From NCBI GenBank assembly GCA_947625735.1, contig CANQPL010000003.1:58460-122459 (forward strand): DNA of 64,000 nt, given 5' to 3'. This document shows positions 28,426 to 36,798 of the stretch, one piece after another. Source of the stretch: an uncultured Clostridia bacterium (GTDB lineage Bacteria > Bacillota > Clostridia > Oscillospirales > Ruminococcaceae). Positions within the stretch are counted from its first letter, which is position 1, and every line of letters starts with the position of its first letter. A program made the translations under genes and the position numbers. The notes beneath the pieces are model-generated. The model was not told the origin of the DNA and did no database searches. It saw only the letters and a list, made by a program, of their open reading frames with translations.

Positions 28426-28968
28426 TTAATAGTCTTCGGCGATCTTTACCTGACTTGCCTCTATAGTGGCAAGCGTTTCTCTGCCGAACATGGAAACAGA
28501 TACGTCCACAGTTCCTTCCTCGGGATTGACAGCCTTGATCTCACCGATAAAGCCCTCCATAGGACCTGACGAGATCTTTACCCTGTCGCCTGTTCTGAAT
28601 GTGATCTCGGGAGCCTTGACGGCTGCTTCGCCGTTCATGCCCAGAGCCTCCACCTCACGGTCGCTGAGCGGTACGGGCTTGCTGCCCGGTCCTACAAAGC
28701 CCGTAACTCCTCTTGTGTTGCGGACGATGTACCAGCTGTCATCTGTGAGGATCATTTTTACAAGAACATAGCCCGGGAAAATTTTACGCTCCACTTCACG
28801 GTTCTCGCCCTTATCGTTAAGCTCGTTCACTCTTTCGGTAGGGACACGAACCTCGGGGATAAGTCCGTGGAGCTTACGGTTTTCCACTACCTTGAGGATC
28901 GTCTGAGCAACCTTGTTTTCATACCCCGAATATGTGTGGATAACGTACCATTTTGCTGCTTCTGACAT
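28426..28968 (-). CDS. nusG: Transcription termination/antitermination factor NusG
   Basis: 180 aa. NGN domain ([40 protein letters not shown]) and C-terminal KOW domain ([20 protein letters not shown]). NusG travels with RNA polymerase and can bind ribosomal S10. It lies between secE and rplK as usual. Confidence 0.96.
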   Translation of the reverse strand: MSEAAKWYVIHTYSGYENKVAQTILKVVENRKLHGLIPEVRVPTERVNELNDKGENREVERKIFPGYVLVKMILTDDSWYIVRNTRGVTGFVGPGSKPVPLSDREVEALGMNGEAAVKAPEITFRTGDRVKISSGPMEGFIGEIKAVNPEEGTVDVSVSMFGRETLATIEASQVKIAEDY

Positions 28969-29006
28969 ATTGTATCTCCTTTCGCATCATGAAAACCGTT
29001 TCGCCG

Positions 29007-29348
29007 TCAGGAAAGCATACCCAGCAGATTGCCGAGCATCAGCTCACCGAACACATAATCCATTACAGCAATTGCCGCACCGCTCAGTACCATGACCGCG
29101 ATCACCACGACGGTATTGTTTACGACTGTCTTTCTTGACGGCCATACCACCTTTTTGAACTCGCTTTTAAGATCCTTGAAGTACTTTGCTACCTTGCCGG
29201 GCTTTTTAGGAGCGTTCTTTGCAGGCTTTGCATCACTTTTTACGGCAGGCTTCTTCTCTGCACCCTTTGCGCCCTTGCTGTCGGCTTTTTTCTTATCCGA
29301 GCTGCTTTTTTCTGCATTGACGGCGGACTTTTTTTCTTTTTCTGCCAT
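29007..29348 (-). CDS. secE: Protein translocase subunit SecE
   Basis: 113 aa. The first 55 residues are a Lys/Ala/Ser-rich low-complexity tail (KKSAVNAEKSSSDKKKADSK), longer than in most SecE. The conserved part KYFKDLKSEFKKVVWPSRKT and one transmembrane helix (TVVVIAVMVLSGAAIAVM) follow. SecE clamps SecY. Confidence 0.93.
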   Translation of the reverse strand: MAEKEKKSAVNAEKSSSDKKKADSKGAKGAEKKPAVKSDAKPAKNAPKKPGKVAKYFKDLKSEFKKVVWPSRKTVVNNTVVVIAVMVLSGAAIAVMDYVFGELMLGNLLGMLS

Positions 29349-29363
29349 AGATGTCCCTCCGTC

Positions 29364-29513
29364 TTACTTAGTCTCTCTGTGAAGAGTATGCTTCTTGCAG
29401 AACTTGCAGTACTTGTTCATCTCCAGTCTGTCCGGATCGTTTTTCTTGTTCTTCTTGCTGTTGTAGTTGCGCTGCTTGCACTCTGTGCAGGCAAGTGTTA
29501 CCTTTACTCTCAT
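29364..29513 (-). CDS. rpmG: 50S ribosomal protein L33
   Basis: 49 aa: [17 protein letters not shown], then [14 protein letters not shown]. The two CxxC pairs make it the zinc-binding form. AGGAGG precedes the ATG. First gene of the rpmG-secE-nusG-rplK-rplA operon. Confidence 0.95.
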   Translation of the reverse strand: MRVKVTLACTECKQRNYNSKKNKKNDPDRLEMNKYCKFCKKHTLHRETK

Positions 29514-29672
29514 ATCGGCACCTCCTGTTATTGCCGCTTTCACGGCTGTTCGTTCTTCGCGGAATTACCCTGATTAGGAAATTCCCATTGCCTCCCTCTC
29601 ACCCATGCAGGTCTGCGGGGCGGCGCCCGTAAAAAGGCGCACAAAAATTACCCCATAAAAAGAGGTATAATT

Positions 29673-29701
29673 ATTGTATCACAATTTCCGCCGCTTGTCA
29701 A
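29673..29701 (-). promoter_or_regulatory. SigA promoter of the rpmG-secE-nusG-rplKA operon
   Basis: TTGACA (29696-29701) and TACAAT (29673-29678) with 17 bases between, minus strand. A leader of about 150 bases follows before rpmG. Bases 29702-29992, between this promoter and that of hrcA, are AT-rich and show no gene. Confidence 0.85.
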
Positions 29702-29992
29702 GGGTTTTTTTGAAATTTTTCCGTTTTATGCACTTTTTACAGTATCTGACGTATACATACAGAGAGTTTGTCTGCAAAAAGACAAAACTCCGCAAAGGAT
29801 ACAGTCTGCACCTATAATCATAGTATAAGCAGTTATCTTCAGGAATCAAACCCCGTAAACAGCAGCTGTAATGTGCATAACAGGCTCTGCAAATGCCTTT
29901 TTCTCAGCATGATTGTTAAAAATGCACAAAACATCATGATTTTTTCTCCGAATTTTCTACCCTTATATTTCCGTTTTTTCGTCCTTCTCCTC

Positions 29993-30020
29993 TTGACAAG
30001 GCGAAAAAATCGTGTATAAT
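29993..30020 (+). promoter_or_regulatory. SigA promoter of the hrcA-dnaK operon
   Basis: TTGACA (29993-29998) and TATAAT (30015-30020), 16 bases apart. The CIRCE operator starts five bases after the -10 element, so HrcA bound there would cover the transcription start. Confidence 0.9.
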
Positions 30021-30024
30021 AGAA

Positions 30025-30051
30025 TTAGCACTCAAGAAACATGAGTGCTAA
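30025..30051 (+). promoter_or_regulatory. CIRCE operator (HrcA binding site)
   Basis: A perfect TTAGCACTC-N9-GAGTGCTAA inverted repeat, the canonical CIRCE. A further half-site AAGTGCTAACA occurs at 30067-30077, 24 bases after the right half of CIRCE. Confidence 0.97.
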
Positions 30052-30148
30052 CACCCGACAATATCAAGTGCTAACAAAAGTATTCTGCTTTGCTTTCCAT
30101 ACACGCACTCTGAAAATTATCGGAAACGGGAGAAAGGAGCGTGCAGCC

Positions 30149-31198
30149 TTGCTTGACGACAGAAAGCTCAGGATACTGGCGGCTGTGGTAAACGAGTACA
30201 TCGTCACAGGCGAACCGGTAGGCTCTAAGACCATTGCCGCTCTCCCCGATATACGCGTTTCTCCCGCCACTATAAGAAATGATATGGCTATGCTCGAGCA
30301 GCTGGGCTACTTAGAGCAGCCCCACACCTCAGCGGGACGTATCCCCACCTACAGCGGCTATAAGCTGTATATTGAGCAGCTTATGCCCCAGAGAAAGCTC
30401 TCACCTGAGGAAACGGCAATGCTTGATGAGGTTTTCAGCATTGACGACCCCACAGAGGACGCACTTATAGAAAGCGCCTCAAAGGCACTCGCACAGATAA
30501 CAAACTGTGCGGCGGTATCTGCAAATCTTTCCCCCCAGTTTTCGGTCATTGCAAAGGTAGACGCCATTCCCACGGGAAAGCATATGTATGTTCTGCTGAT
30601 GATAACCTCCTCGGGAAATATACGCAATAAGATGTGCAGGCTGGAATTTGATCTGACAAACGATCAGCTCAGCTTCTTTACAGAGTATATGACAAAAAAT
30701 CTCAGCGGTGTAAGCGTTGACAGTCTTTCCGAGGAAACTATTGAAAAACTCGCTCAGGCAATGGGCGCATATACCGTGACACTTACTCCTTTGATGAAAG
30801 GTATCATTGAGCTTGCAAAGGGCTTTATGAAAAGCGATGTCCATGTGAGCGGTGAAAAGAATCTGCTGGCAAGGACGGATATCAGCGCAGAGGACGTTAT
30901 GGATTTTCTGGAGCAGAAAAATGAATTTTCAGAGCTTTTGGGTCAGAGCTTCGGAGATCTTAAAGTGCTTTTCGGTGAGGACGGAAATTTTGTCATATCC
31001 AATTCCAGCATGATAGTTTCACCCTTTAAGAAAAAGGGCAGGACCGCAGGTACGCTGGGGCTTATAGGTCCGCTGAGACTTGATTATGCAAAGGTCATTC
31101 CTTATATAGAGTATCTTACGGAAAAAATAAGTGATTTTTTATCGGAGGATACCGATGATGTTCTTCCTGCGCTGGAAGATAAGGACGGAGAAAATTAG
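30149..31198 (+). CDS. hrcA: Heat-inducible transcription repressor HrcA
   Basis: 349 aa. Represses the dnaK operon through CIRCE. The N-terminal winged helix includes LLDDRKLRILAAVVNEYIVT, PATIRNDMAMLEQLGYL and HTSAGRIPT. TTG at 30149 is taken as the start, with AGGAG nine bases in front; the frame is open back to 30041 across the operator, but that part is not protein-like. First gene of the operon. Confidence 0.95.
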   Translation: MLDDRKLRILAAVVNEYIVTGEPVGSKTIAALPDIRVSPATIRNDMAMLEQLGYLEQPHTSAGRIPTYSGYKLYIEQLMPQRKLSPEETAMLDEVFSIDDPTEDALIESASKALAQITNCAAVSANLSPQFSVIAKVDAIPTGKHMYVLLMITSSGNIRNKMCRLEFDLTNDQLSFFTEYMTKNLSGVSVDSLSEETIEKLAQAMGAYTVTLTPLMKGIIELAKGFMKSDVHVSGEKNLLARTDISAEDVMDFLEQKNEFSELLGQSFGDLKVLFGEDGNFVISNSSMIVSPFKKKGRTAGTLGLIGPLRLDYAKVIPYIEYLTEKISDFLSEDTDDVLPALEDKDGEN

Positions 31199-31216
31199 CG
31201 AAAGGTGGTCATATAA

Positions 31217-31849
31217 ATGGAAGAAAAGGAAAAGGATATCCCCGCAGAGGGGGGCGAAGGTGCAGCTTCTCCGGAAGAAGCCGTTTCTCTTGAAGAAACA
31301 CCTTCTCCCGAAAATGCCGCTTCTCAGAAAGAAGCGCCTTCTCCCGAGGAAGCAGGGCAGTCCGAAGCTGCGGCGGAAAATGAGTTATCCCCCGAAGAAA
31401 AGCTGCAAAAAAAGGTAGAGGAGCTTGAAAAGACTCTTGCGGAGGAAAAGGAAAAATATCTCCGCCTTGATGCGGAATATTATAATTACAGACAGAGAAG
31501 CGTAAAGGAAAAGGCTGACGCCTACGACAGTGCGCTGATAAATGCGGTCACCGAAATACTTTCGGTGGTGGATAATTTTGAAAGAGCCCTTGCCGCCCAT
31601 ACCGAGGACGAAAACTTCAAAAAGGGCGTGGATATGATATTCCGTCAGTATATGTCCATCCTCGAAAAGCTGGGCGTTAAGGAGATAGACTCACTGGGAA
31701 AACCCTTTGACCCCAATTTCCACAACGCAGTAAGTCAGACAGAGGACGAAAATCTCGGTGAAAATACGGTAGCTGCCGTTTTGCAGAAAGGCTACATTCT
31801 CGGCAAAAAGGTTATCCGTCACGCAATGGTGACAGTGGCAAATCCGTAA
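31217..31849 (+). CDS. grpE: Nucleotide exchange factor GrpE
   Basis: 210 aa. The first 60 residues are an acidic, repetitive stretch with SPEEA/PSPE units. A coiled coil follows (EEKLQKKVEELEKTLAEEKE), then the conserved YYNYRQRSVKEKADAYDSAL and the beta-domain AVLQKGYILGKKVIRHAMV. Releases ADP from DnaK. Confidence 0.95.
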   Translation: MEEKEKDIPAEGGEGAASPEEAVSLEETPSPENAASQKEAPSPEEAGQSEAAAENELSPEEKLQKKVEELEKTLAEEKEKYLRLDAEYYNYRQRSVKEKADAYDSALINAVTEILSVVDNFERALAAHTEDENFKKGVDMIFRQYMSILEKLGVKEIDSLGKPFDPNFHNAVSQTEDENLGENTVAAVLQKGYILGKKVIRHAMVTVANP

Positions 31850-31919
31850 AATATCCCTTTAAACCGAAATAAAAACAACGAACCGCCAAGTGCGGCAATT
31901 ACAGAAAGGAAGATTTATT

Positions 31920-33764
31920 ATGGCAAAGATCATAGGTATTGACCTTGGTACAACAAACTCATGCGTATCCGTTATGGAGGGCGGCTCTGCCGTTGTCATC
32001 GCAAATTCCGAGGGTGCAAGAACAACTCCCTCCGTTGTGGGCTTTACAAAAACAGGCGAAAGGCTTGTAGGTCAGGTGGCAAAAAGACAGGCAGTAACAA
32101 ATGCTGAGAGGACCATCTCCTCTATCAAGCGTCACATGGGCAGCGATTATAAAGTGGAGATTGACGGCAAAAAGTACACTCCTCAGGAAATTTCCGCAAT
32201 GATACTCCAGAAGCTGAAAGCCGATGCCGAGAGCTATCTCGGCGAAAAGGTAACAGAAGCGGTAATTACCGTTCCCGCATACTTTACCGATGCTCAGAGA
32301 CAGGCTACAAAGGACGCAGGTCAGATCGCAGGACTTAACGTAAAGAGAATAATCAACGAGCCTACCGCAGCCGCTCTTTCCTACGGCATCGACAAGGAGC
32401 AGGATCAGACCGTTATGGTATATGACCTGGGCGGCGGTACTTTCGATGTATCCATTATCGAAATGGGCGACGGCGTGCAGGAGGTAAAGGCAACAGCGGG
32501 CAACAACCGTTTGGGCGGCGACGACTTTGACCAGAGGATAATCGACTGGATGGTAAGCTCTTTCAAAGCCTCTGACGGTATCGACCTTACAGGCGACAAA
32601 ATGGCTATGCAAAGACTTAAAGAAGCTGCGGAGAAGTCAAAGATCGAGCTTTCCTCCACTCCCTCTTCTATGATAAATCTGCCCTATATCACCGCAGATG
32701 CAACAGGTCCCAAGCATCTGGAGCTGACTCTTACAAAGGCTAAATTTGATGAGCTTACCCACGATCTTGTGGAATCCACTATGGGACCTGTACGTCAGGC
32801 ACTTTCAGATGCAGGTCTTAAACCCTCCGACATAAGCAAGGTGCTTATGGTGGGCGGTTCTTCCAGAATTCCCGCCGTTCAGGAAGCAGTCAAGAAGTAT
32901 ATGGGCATGGAGCCGTTCAAGGGCATTAATCCCGATGAGTGCGTAGCTATGGGCGCTGCACTTCAGGGCGGCGTATTTACAGGCGATGTAACAGGCATGG
33001 TTCTCCGTGACGTTACTCCTCTGTCACTGGGTATCGAAACAGCAGGCGGCATCTGCACAAAGATGATCGAAAGAAACAAGGCTATTCCTATAAAGCATTC
33101 TCAGGTGTTCTCCACCTATGCAGATAATCAGACAGCCGTTGACATCAACGTTCTCCAAGGCGAAAGAGAATTTGCAAGAGACAATAAGCAGCTGGGTATG
33201 TTCCGTCTTGACGGCATTGCACCCGCTCCGAGAGGTATCCCTCAGATCGAGGTAACATTCGATATCGACTCCAACGGTATAGTTCATGTTTCCGCAAAGG
33301 ATCTGGGTACGGGCAAGGAGCAGAATATCACCATTCAGTCCTCTACCAATATGTCCAAGGAGGATATTGACAGGGCTGTTGCCGAGGCTGAAAGATATGC
33401 CGAGGAGGACAAAAAGCGCCGTGAAGAGGTGGATATCAAGAATCAGGCTGAAAGCCTTGTATTCCAGAGCGAAAAGGCTCTCACCGATTTCGGCGACAAG
33501 GTAAGCGAGTCCGACAAGGCACCCGTAAAGGCTAAGATAGATGAGCTTAAAAAGGCTATTGAGGGCGGCAATACCGCAGATATGAAGGCAAAGACCGATG
33601 AGCTGCAAAAGGCAGTCTATGATCTTTCTTCAAAGGTATATCAGGCAGCAGGTGCGGCACAGCAGGCAGCACAGGGCGGCGCTTCACCCGATCAGGGCGG
33701 CAGTAACAACGGCGGCAACGACAACAATGACGGCTATGTAGATGCCGATTATACAGAAGTCTGA
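31920..33764 (+). CDS. dnaK: Chaperone DnaK (Hsp70)
   Basis: 614 aa starting [19 protein letters not shown] after AAGGA. The phosphate loops ([32 protein letters not shown]) and substrate-binding domain ([11 protein letters not shown]) are intact; the tail is a glycine/asparagine-rich stretch ending [11 protein letters not shown]. Ten upstream in-frame residues are not conserved. Third gene of the operon. Confidence 0.98.
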   Translation: MAKIIGIDLGTTNSCVSVMEGGSAVVIANSEGARTTPSVVGFTKTGERLVGQVAKRQAVTNAERTISSIKRHMGSDYKVEIDGKKYTPQEISAMILQKLKADAESYLGEKVTEAVITVPAYFTDAQRQATKDAGQIAGLNVKRIINEPTAAALSYGIDKEQDQTVMVYDLGGGTFDVSIIEMGDGVQEVKATAGNNRLGGDDFDQRIIDWMVSSFKASDGIDLTGDKMAMQRLKEAAEKSKIELSSTPSSMINLPYITADATGPKHLELTLTKAKFDELTHDLVESTMGPVRQALSDAGLKPSDISKVLMVGGSSRIPAVQEAVKKYMGMEPFKGINPDECVAMGAALQGGVFTGDVTGMVLRDVTPLSLGIETAGGICTKMIERNKAIPIKHSQVFSTYADNQTAVDINVLQGEREFARDNKQLGMFRLDGIAPAPRGIPQIEVTFDIDSNGIVHVSAKDLGTGKEQNITIQSSTNMSKEDIDRAVAEAERYAEEDKKRREEVDIKNQAESLVFQSEKALTDFGDKVSESDKAPVKAKIDELKKAIEGGNTADMKAKTDELQKAVYDLSSKVYQAAGAAQQAAQGGASPDQGGSNNGGNDNNDGYVDADYTEV

Positions 33765-33801
33765 GATGATAATGGGGACATTCCCCGAAAGCACATTTTA
33801 C

Positions 33802-33844
33802 CCACGGGCGGGCGGCATATGCCGTCCACCCTGTTGTGGTTTTT
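33802..33844 (+). terminator. Hairpin with U-run between dnaK and dnaJ
   Basis: CCAC...GTGG closing stem with an inner GGCGGCATATGCCGTCC palindrome, followed by TTTTTAT. It may stop part of the transcripts after dnaK and so lower dnaJ-thrB-ung expression relative to dnaK; that effect is inferred. Confidence 0.6.
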
Positions 33845-33942
33845 ATATGGGGTTCTGAGGAAAACGGGGCAGGAAAAGAAAATGCTGCCGTTAAGGAGTT
33901 TTTCAGATGCCCCCCAATTCTCGATGGGAAGAGGCGTTATTT

Positions 33943-35100
33943 ATGGCTGACAAAAGAGATTATTATGAAGTGCTGGGGCTTACCAAAGGTGCCTCGGACG
34001 ATGAGATAAAAAAGGCATACCGCGCAGGTGTCAAGAAATATCACCCCGATCTTCACCCCGACGACAAGGAATGTGAAGAAAAGATGAAGGAGATCAACGA
34101 GGCATATGAATGTCTTTCCGATCCCGACAAAAAGGCTCGCTACGATCAGTTCGGCCATGCAGGAGTAGATCCCTCCTACAGCGGGGGCGGGGGATTCAGC
34201 GGATTTTCGGGCTTCGGCGATATGGGCGATATCGGCGACATTTTCAGCTCCTTTTTCGGCAGCGGATTCGGCGGCAGCGGCATGAGGAACAACCCCAATG
34301 CCCCAAGACGAGGTCAGGATATACAGACGGAAGTCACTATTGACTTTATGGACGCCTGCAACGGCAAGAAAGCAGATATCCGCATAAACCGCATGGAAAC
34401 CTGTCCGGACTGCAAAGGCTCGGGTTCAGCTCCCGGTACATCTGCCGATACCTGTCCCGACTGCGGCGGCACGGGTCAGGTCAAAACGGCGCAGCGCACA
34501 CCTTTCGGCATGATCTCCTCTCAAAGACCCTGCACACGCTGCGGCGGCAAGGGCAGGGTAATAAACAATCCCTGTCCGGGCTGTCGGGGTACGGGACGGA
34601 AATCTGTCCCCAAGACTATCAATGTAAATATCCATGCGGGCATTGACGACGGGCAGACCATTCAGCTCAGGGGGCTGGGACATCACGGCATCAACGGCGG
34701 TCCCGCAGGGGATCTGTATGTAACGGTACACGTTCGTCCCCATGCCATATTTGAGCGTGACGGCTACGACATCAACACCGAGTTCCCTATCACCTATATG
34801 CAGGCGGTGCTGGGCGATGAGATAACCGTCCCCACAATTGACGGTCAGGTGAAATACCCCATTCCCGAGGGTACTCAGTCAGGCTCTAAATTCCGTCTTA
34901 AAGGCAAGGGCATTAAAAAGCTCAACCGCAATGAGCGGGGCGATCAGTATGTGACCGTTACCGTTGAAGTTCCCAAAAACCTTAACAAGAATCAGAAAGA
35001 GCTGCTCAAAAAGTTCGAGGAAAGTCTGGGCGAAAACAACTACAACAAGCGCAGGAGCTTCTTTGACAAGATAAAGGATATCCTCAAAAGTGAGATATGA
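33943..35100 (+). CDS. dnaJ: Chaperone DnaJ (Hsp40)
   Basis: 385 aa. J domain with YHPDLHPDD (HPD), Gly/Phe-rich linker, four CxxCxGxG zinc repeats (CPDCKGSG, CPDCGGTG, CTRCGGKG, CPGCRGTG) and C-terminal substrate domains. The family start MADKRDYYEVLGL is at 33943, but an in-frame ATG at 33907 has a better ribosome binding site (AAGGAG, eight bases) and would add MPPNSRWEEALF; both may be used. Confidence 0.95.
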   Translation: MADKRDYYEVLGLTKGASDDEIKKAYRAGVKKYHPDLHPDDKECEEKMKEINEAYECLSDPDKKARYDQFGHAGVDPSYSGGGGFSGFSGFGDMGDIGDIFSSFFGSGFGGSGMRNNPNAPRRGQDIQTEVTIDFMDACNGKKADIRINRMETCPDCKGSGSAPGTSADTCPDCGGTGQVKTAQRTPFGMISSQRPCTRCGGKGRVINNPCPGCRGTGRKSVPKTINVNIHAGIDDGQTIQLRGLGHHGINGGPAGDLYVTVHVRPHAIFERDGYDINTEFPITYMQAVLGDEITVPTIDGQVKYPIPEGTQSGSKFRLKGKGIKKLNRNERGDQYVTVTVEVPKNLNKNQKELLKKFEESLGENNYNKRRSFFDKIKDILKSEI

Positions 35101-35103
35101 CCT

Positions 35104-36000
35104 ATGGTAAGGCTTAAAATTCCCGCCACCAGCGCAAATCTCGGCGCAGGCTTTGACGCACTGGGACTGGCACTCGATTACTTTAACTACGTGGAAATGG
35201 AGGAATGCGAGGGGTGTATCATCACCTCTTCGGACAATACTCCCATTCCCACAGATGAAACAAATCTCATCTATCACACGGCAAAAACTGTCTTTGACAT
35301 CTGCGGCAAGCCCTTTTACGGACTGCGGATAGGACAGACCAACAATATCCCTATGGCAAGGGGGCTGGGAAGCTCCAGTGCCTGCATTATCGGAGGACTT
35401 GTGGGGGCAAATCACCTTATGGGCGAGCCTCTCACCCTTGATGAAATGGTCGATCTCTCCGCTCAGATAGAGGGACACCCCGACAATACCGCTCCTGCCC
35501 TGCTTGGCGGGATAGTCACGGCAGTATTTGACGGAAAAAGCGTCCACTGGGTAAAGCAGGAGGTATTTACCACTCTGAAATTCATTGCAATTATCCCCGA
35601 TTTTGAGCTTAAAACCGAAAAGGCAAGAGAATGTCTGCCAAAGGAAGTATCCCACAAGGACGCAGTATTCAATCTGTCAAGAGCGGCGCTGTTTTCCGCT
35701 TCTCTGCTGACGGGAAAGTACGAAAATCTACGTTCTGCCGTCTGCGACAGACTGCATCAGCCCTACCGTCTGGAGCTTATACCCCATGCCCGTGACATAT
35801 TCGATACCGCCTATGTAAACGGTGCCTATGCCTGCTACCTCAGCGGCGCAGGTCCTTGTCTTATGACTGTTGTGGACGCAAATAACAGGTTTTTCGGCGG
35901 CAAAATGCGCTTTGCTCTTGATAATATGGGACTTGACACATGGCAGGTAAAGGAAATGCACATTGACAACAAGGGTACACGCATAACCGATGAGGAGTAA
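35104..36000 (+). CDS. thrB: Homoserine kinase
   Basis: 298 aa GHMP kinase. Phosphorylates homoserine for threonine synthesis. The N-terminal VRLKIPATSANLGAGFDALG and ATP loop ARGLGSSSACIIGG are diagnostic, as is the C-terminal YLSGAGPCLM. It starts three bases after the dnaJ stop with little ribosome binding site, so translation is probably coupled to dnaJ. No hom or thrC is adjacent. Confidence 0.92.
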   Translation: MVRLKIPATSANLGAGFDALGLALDYFNYVEMEECEGCIITSSDNTPIPTDETNLIYHTAKTVFDICGKPFYGLRIGQTNNIPMARGLGSSSACIIGGLVGANHLMGEPLTLDEMVDLSAQIEGHPDNTAPALLGGIVTAVFDGKSVHWVKQEVFTTLKFIAIIPDFELKTEKARECLPKEVSHKDAVFNLSRAALFSASLLTGKYENLRSAVCDRLHQPYRLELIPHARDIFDTAYVNGAYACYLSGAGPCLMTVVDANNRFFGGKMRFALDNMGLDTWQVKEMHIDNKGTRITDEE

Positions 36001-36005
36001 TACAT

Positions 36006-36674
36006 ATGGTAAATTTTGGAAACGATTGGGACGAAATAATGGCAGGGGAATTTGAAAAGCCCTACTATTTACAGCTCAGGGAATTTTTAAAGCGTGAATA
36101 CTTCACCCGTGAAATATATCCCGATATGTACAATATCTTCAACGCCATGAAGCACACTCCCTACAGTGCTGTAAAGGCTGTTATTATCGGGCAGGATCCC
36201 TATCACGAGCCGGGACAGGCGCACGGACTGTGTTTTTCGGTGCAGAAAGGCTGTCCCATACCGCCGTCTCTGCAAAACATCTACAAGGAGCTGCAAAGCG
36301 ATCTTGCCATTCCTCCCGCCTCCCACGGGGAGCTTTACAAGTGGGCGGATAACGGAGTGCTGCTTCTCAACACCGTTCTCACCGTCCGCAGAGGAGCGGC
36401 AAATTCTCATCGGGGACAGGGCTGGGAAACTTTTACGGATAATGTTATCCGCAAGCTCAACGAAAGGGAAAAGCCTGTGGTTTTCCTGCTCTGGGGCGGC
36501 AATGCAAAGGCAAAAAAGCCCCTCATCACAGAGAAAAGACACCTTATACTTGAAGCTGCGCACCCCTCTCCCCTGTCTGCATACAACGGCTTTTTCGGTT
36601 GCAGACATTTTTCCGCCTGCAACCGTTTTTTACAGGAAAACGGCATAGAGCCTGTGGACTGGCGTATCGAATGA
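36006..36674 (+). CDS. ung: Uracil-DNA glycosylase
   Basis: 222 aa, family 1. Removes uracil from DNA. The water-activating motif GQDPYH places D64, and H186 lies in HPSPLSAYNGFFGCRHFS. GAGGAG in the end of thrB serves as ribosome binding site. Last gene of the heat-shock transcript. Confidence 0.95.
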   Translation: MVNFGNDWDEIMAGEFEKPYYLQLREFLKREYFTREIYPDMYNIFNAMKHTPYSAVKAVIIGQDPYHEPGQAHGLCFSVQKGCPIPPSLQNIYKELQSDLAIPPASHGELYKWADNGVLLLNTVLTVRRGAANSHRGQGWETFTDNVIRKLNEREKPVVFLLWGGNAKAKKPLITEKRHLILEAAHPSPLSAYNGFFGCRHFSACNRFLQENGIEPVDWRIE

Positions 36675-36695
36675 CATTGTAAACGAAAATAACAA

Positions 36696-36723
36696 AGGGC
36701 AGATCTGTGCGGTCTGCCCTTTT
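36696..36723 (+). terminator. Intrinsic terminator after ung
   Basis: AGGGCAGA/TCTGCCCT stem followed by TTTTG; ends the hrcA-to-ung transcript. It could also serve mfd from the other side (AAAG run). Confidence 0.8.
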
Positions 36724-36798
36724 GCTGTACATATTTAATTAATAATTCATTCTCGTGTAGTTAAAATACAGATCAGCCTTAAAAACGTGAATTGAGCG

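Noticed and set aside
30041..30148. 36-residue N-terminal extension of HrcA
   Set aside because: It would begin inside the CIRCE operator and close to the transcription start; TTG at 30149 has the ribosome binding site and family N-terminus.
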